Shown: positions 59,873 through 64,000 of the stretch, piece by piece
How the letters are laid out: the number at the start of each line of letters is the position of its first letter
Numbering within the stretch: position 1 is the first letter of the stretch
Source of the DNA: Gonatopus flavifemur
Taxonomy: Eukaryota; Arthropoda; Insecta; Hymenoptera; Dryinidae
DNA: 64,000 bases
Assembly: GCA_018340375.1 (NCBI GenBank)
Contig: JAFFJZ010000001.1
Location: 46,244,001 to 46,308,000, forward strand
Direction of reading: 5' to 3'
Position numbers and translations under genes: made by a program
The notes under the pieces: generated by a model
The model's input: the letters and a program-made list of their open reading frames with translations, nothing else
What the model was told of the DNA's origin: nothing
Database searches by the model: none

Positions 59873-60152
59873 AGTGTCGTCGTGAGTGGATGGTAAGTTA
59901 TGTTCGATTTTCACGTTGCATTATATCTTTATGTGCATGATAAAGTATGCAACGATTCCCAACACTGTTTTCTCATTTGCGAAACGCGTTGCTTTTCTTC
60001 TATTTTTTATGATAAAAGTGATGCTACATGATTTTTTTTACAGGATTGATTTCGAAGGGAGAGCAGATAGAATAGAACATTATTATAAATCGTCTAATCA
60101 TCTATTATCAAATGAATACGATTTTAAATTAGATGTAATAAGGCATAGATGA
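59873..60152 (+). other. Possible orphan exon pair downstream of Opa1
   Basis: A 20-nt segment (59873-59892) lies between atttcag and gtaagt. A second segment (60044-60152) follows acceptor tttttacag and stays open for 36 codons to a TGA in only one frame. Joined, they read without a stop, and the 36 residues are charged and protein-like. They do not join in frame to the Opa1 phase-1 donor at 59115. They may be a rare terminal exon, part of another gene, or chance. Confidence 0.22.
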
Positions 60153-60833
60153 AAACCCTAATCTTTACATCTACAAATATTTAATCATGAATTTGAAATG
60201 AAGGTTTCTCATTTTTTTGTTGATTTTTTTCAATTTGAGTATAAAAATCATCACAAAATTCCAAACTTGTTTGCTTTATGAAAACATACAGAGGTAAAAC
60301 GAGAAGTAATTATGAAACAAAATAATTCGGAATTTTCTCAATTTAATTGAAAATCAATGCCAATTTATTTTTGTACAGTGCAGAAGTTTCATATTTGTCA
60401 AGTTGGAGGTTTAAATAACATGCAAGATTTTGGTGTACAAAGAAAAGAAAAAAGTAGACTACGAGGAGTGGGTTACGCGAGGTTTGTTGAATCAGAGCTA
60501 AAGTGGTATACGCTAAAATGAACTGTTCAGAAAATAATGCACGGAAAATGGCGAGAGCGGTAATTGTCGACCTCTGTCCAATGCAGCAACTCGGGGTTGA
60601 TTTAGTTCTGAGCCCACATAACCACTCAAAATGCAAATTCATTTGTGAATATCGTATCACGTATGCATGCTTCCACTTTCTCAAAGGATTTAATATTTTC
60701 CCTATTACTTTTTCAAATATCATGTTTTAATTCCTCACCTTCTTATGAATATATTCACGTTGAAGTACAACATCTTCTCATGGGCGAAAAGTGTTCATTT
60801 TGTCTCAGTTTCAAACCACTCACTCCCCGTATG
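60153..60833. other. Non-coding stretch with a GC-richer patch
   Basis: Around 60455-60640 the base composition is visibly more GC rich and mixed than its surroundings, and a minus-strand frame of 126 codons (60723-60343) crosses it. I recognise neither a protein nor a known RNA. Confidence 0.35.
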
Positions 60834-61530
60834 GAAATATTTCGCTGAAACATTTCTGAAAATTTCTGTAAGATCTCTGACAAGCTCGGGTTTTCCTCTG
60901 CAAAAGTCTGATAAAGTCCAAGAAACTCTGAGATTTCGATGAAAAATCTAATATTTTTGGGATATCGTTCTTAGTATTTTCTCAGGATTTGTCAGACTTT
61001 TTTCTGAGTTTATCAGAGATTGTTCATTGAAATTTCAGATAGATGATTATGAATTCATTCCTGATAAAACTCTGGAAAAAGTATGATAAATGTCCGTGTT
61101 CCCTTCGAAAGCTATAAAAAAAAACCATGAAACATGAGTAACATTTGACGCATCTTAATATAAAATCGGAACAATCGTCTGCTGGATTCACGGCTGCAAG
61201 TTACGACAACAGTTCTGAACATTCCTCGCTGTTGATGATTTTTACTTACCTGTCCAGGAAAGCAGGAATTCATCACATTCTTTTCAGAGTTGTTTTTTCA
61301 GGAATAAATTCAAAATCATCCATCTGAAATTTCAATGAAAAATCTCTGATGCACTCCGAAAAAGGTCCGACAAATTCTGAGAAAATTCTGAGAAGAATGT
61401 CCCAAAAATAGTAGATTTTTCGTCGAAATCTCAGAGTTTTTTAGACTTTATCAGACTTTTTCAGACTTTTGCAGAGAAAAATCAGAGATCTCAGAGATTT
61501 TCCGGAATTTCTCACCGAAATATTTCTGTA
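60834..61530. mobile_element. Foldback element with TCAGA/TCTGA word
   Basis: The left half from ATGGAAATATTTCG (60834) and the right half ending CCGAAATATTTCTG are inverted relatives over about 250 bp each. ACTCTGAGATTTCGATGAAAA, AATTTCAG and TCAGAC words are mirrored. The centre near 61130-61210 is single copy. Confidence 0.82.
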
Positions 61531-62228
61531 ATTTCAAGATAACTGACGTTTTACCTTCAGTCTTCGTTATCTTCTTTTGAGAAAAAGCTACTAGACAATT
61601 TTCTCCGTGTAGAAATGTTCGCATGAAAATCGAAACTATAGACATTTCTACCCGTTATCTTGTGCATCGAGCCACCGTTTCTCTACTGATTCCCAAATTT
61701 TCTATATACAATGTAGTATATTTTTGAAATTATTCTACGCTTTCAGAATTTTTCATGAAAATTAAAATTAAAACTCAACGCCGATGCTATTATAAGTCAC
61801 GTGTACGTGATCTCATCTAACAGGTCATTTACGTGCACTACTTTATGACTCTGCTGAACGCAGAGTTGTATTACTCGTATTTTTCTTTTCTTTTTACCTT
61901 CCTTGCCATGCCAGGTAATATCTTCATCATTGCGGGCAAGTGAAATTTATTTATTTTGTGTTTTATTCAATTAAACAGCGTTGAGACAATTAGAATTATA
62001 TTTTGTTCTTCGTGTGATTGTAGATAAATTTATAGCCTGTTGTATGTCGTTTTATATCCTAAATCACGAAGAACTTTGAAAGTTATAGAACGAAATTCGT
62101 AGTTCTACGAACGCTAGGGCTAGAGCGCGAGGCCTGACGAATTAACAACCGTATTAACTTTCTTACTGGAGAAGAAAATATCAGTCTATCAACAGGCGTC
62201 CTGGTTTTCGCTGTAAGTACCCGAAGAG
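61531..62228. other. AT-rich non-coding stretch
   Basis: Nothing was supported beyond a single CTCCGTGTAG motif near 61603 that resembles a MITE end without a partner. Confidence 0.4.
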
Positions 62229-62400
62229 AACATGAAGCTTCAGCGAACGTTCAGATTAGATCTGTATAGATCGAATCGAAGGTTCATGAAAGCTAACTTT
62301 TAGATTTACAAACGTTTGACAAAGGTTCTACGGACGTTGAAATGTCCGCCTCGAAATACATTCAGGAAACATAGATGGAACGTTCGCTGAAGGTTCATCG
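62229..62400. mobile_element. Foldback element with GAACGTTC word
   Basis: AACATGAAGCTTCAGCGAACG near 62229 pairs with the reverse complement ending 62400. GAACGTTC, GGTTCATGAA and GGTTCT words recur. It shares its word with the outer element at 10877-12446. Confidence 0.72.
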
Positions 62401-62599
62401 AAGATTTGACGAAGCTTTACAAAAATATCTATAAAAATATCTATACTTATATTAATTTATAATAATTTATGTTTATTAATTCATTTATTTTTCATATAAA
62501 TTGATTTAAGTCTATTTCAGTTTGAAAATTTTTAATTATAAAGTATTCACAAATAAAATTTGTTTACAGTTTTTAGGGAAGATCCAAGAAGTAGTGTTT

Positions 62600-62825
62600 C
62601 GGCCGAGACTGGAACTGGTTTCGGTATCGACCCCGAGATCGAGACGAGACGAACAATTACTTTTCGAGATCGAGACGATACCTGCCAAGCCGAGAATCCC
62701 GACGATACCGAAACGTTTAGAATGCATTGTCGAAACTGAGAATGGCGAGAATCTCGACTCGAGACGTGATTATATATTCCGGGACTAAATCGAGACCCAG
62801 ATCGAGACCCGATCAGTCTCGGCGA
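62600..62825. repeat. CGAGAC-word element
   Basis: About a dozen CGAGAC, GATCGAG and CGAGA words lie in mostly one orientation, bounded by CGGCCGAGACTGG (62600) and CAGTCTCGGCG (62825). Its GC content is much higher than the flanks. The 88-codon frame at 62522 (+) is a by-product. Confidence 0.7.
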
Positions 62826-62879
62826 TGATTTTTGATGATGAATTTTTCATTGATAATTTTGGGGTTCATTGTTCATTAT

Positions 62880-63170
62880 CTCTAGAATCAGAACTTTCAT
62901 TTTCTCCAAGATATCTTGAGGAACTGTTCAGAAAAGTTTAAGAAGTCTTATGCAACATGAAGAGATATCCTCAAGATGTTTAAAACAGTTCTTACTTCTA
63001 AAAGACACCTAGAAGATATTTTTTAAAAGATCTAAAACTTTTCTTCCGAGATTATACCTTTTAAACATCTTTTAGAAATAAGAACTGTTTCAGATCTCTC
63101 AAAGATATCTTTTCATGTTGCATAAGACTTCTTAAATTTGGTTTGAGATATCTTTTAGAACTGAAATGCT
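62880..63170. mobile_element. Foldback element with AAGATATCTT word
   Basis: AAGATATCTTGAGGAACTG on the left mirrors AGATATCTTTTAGAACTG on the right. AAGAAGTCTTATGCAACATG is mirrored exactly near 62940 and 63115. AGATATCT and AAGATGTTT words repeat inside. Confidence 0.8.
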
Positions 63171-64000
63171 GTGTGGGATTTCAATTGAAGCTGTGGAACA
63201 AGAAAATTCTGAATCCAGAGATAATGATAATAAATCACGAAATCGTTACTAAAAAAAATCATTATTGCCGATCTCTGGATTCGAGGAGTTTAAGACGAAT
63301 CAAATATCACATGACTTACATTCCCATGTAGTCCAAAAATGTATACAATTGTACGGAATTTGTATAAAATGGTACACATTTTTCCCCATGGGTTGAGATC
63401 TTTTGATATTGAAATGCGACAGAGGCTTTACACAATGTGATACAAAGAAATCCAATTCTCTCTAAAAAAAGCTCCGATTTACTAATCATATTTATATCAG
63501 AAGAAACAAAATCCAGAGAACAGATGGTTATGGCACCTAGTTAACAATTAAAACGTCCGTTAACGTTTCGAAATGAAATATCGTAACCTCATCAAACAAA
63601 TATTCGTTTTTGAAACACATATCATTTTCCAAAGTCATGAGCTTCTAGGATAGAAGTTTTACCAAGAACATTGTGGTTGGATATAATACGTGCGTTCTGC
63701 CGTACGAAATTATTCAACCATACACAATATTTCGGCTTTGTTCAATAGCATTTGTTACATAGCAAAAGATGAATTATTACTCGGGTAAACGATTTTGTGT
63801 AACGAAACTTCCCTATGAATATCGAAATTCGAACTAACGACCATTCGCGATATTGAGATTTCAGGATATTGCGCGTTTATGGCAAGCCCTAATGTCTAAC
63901 AGCAAGAACAAGCATTATATTCGACCGACCAAAGTACATATTTGGAAATTTTATAATATATCGTTCTGACGTAGCAATCGTACAAAATCGTAGGTAAAAA
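63171..64000. other. AT-rich non-coding end of window
   Basis: No supported gene or repeat was seen. Confidence 0.45.

Noticed and set aside
60343..60723. 126-codon minus-strand frame
   Set aside because: No recognisable protein family. Kept only as part of the GC-richer patch observation.
1..64000. CRISPR arrays, operons, riboswitches, tRNA or rRNA genes
   Set aside because: No regularly spaced direct repeats with unique spacers and no recognisable RNA signatures. The repeats present are foldback transposons.

Overview
The window looks like AT-rich animal nuclear DNA, most likely from an insect. It has short GT-AG introns, a metazoan Opa1 gene, two Tc1/mariner DNA transposons and dozens of short foldback (MITE-like) elements. 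A hymenopteran is my best guess, but nothing in the window fixes the order. No bacterial-style operon, CRISPR array, tRNA or rRNA was recognised.

Layout. Positions 1 to about 30.6 kb contain no convincing host exon. This stretch is a graveyard of foldback elements, many inserted inside one another, plus one decayed mariner (3244-4480), one nearly intact mariner (5170-6491) sitting inside a foldback element, a probable non-LTR retrotransposon scrap (about 14.8 kb) and unidentified minus-strand coding-like relics (19.2-20.7 kb and 25.1-25.7 kb). It is probably upstream or first-intron sequence of the next gene.

From 30598 to 49019 (+) lies the 3' part of one very large gene. Eight exons join in frame with consensus splice sites and encode at least 5435 residues. 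They include a single 9.8 kb exon, six C2H2-type zinc fingers, an AT-hook-like motif, and long, highly charged, low-complexity tracts. It looks like a nuclear chromatin or DNA-binding protein; I do not recognise the orthologue. Its first coding exon is not identified.

From 53201 to 59274 (+) lies a complete Opa1 gene (mitochondrial inner-membrane dynamin-like GTPase) in 18 exons. It has a presequence, a membrane segment, a coiled coil, a GTPase domain with all G motifs, a stalk and a C-terminal effector region. One 45-nt exon looks like an in-frame cassette.

From 59.8 kb to the end there is a possible pair of orphan exons and then more foldback elements, each built from its own repeated short word.

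The two host genes are on the same strand about 4.2 kb apart, and nothing suggests a shared function. The most unusual feature is the transposon landscape. Many unrelated foldback families share a near-identical end (CAC-G/T-G-G/A-GAAAAA), yet each carries its own short palindromic word repeated through its interior. The nesting order can be read directly from the sequence.
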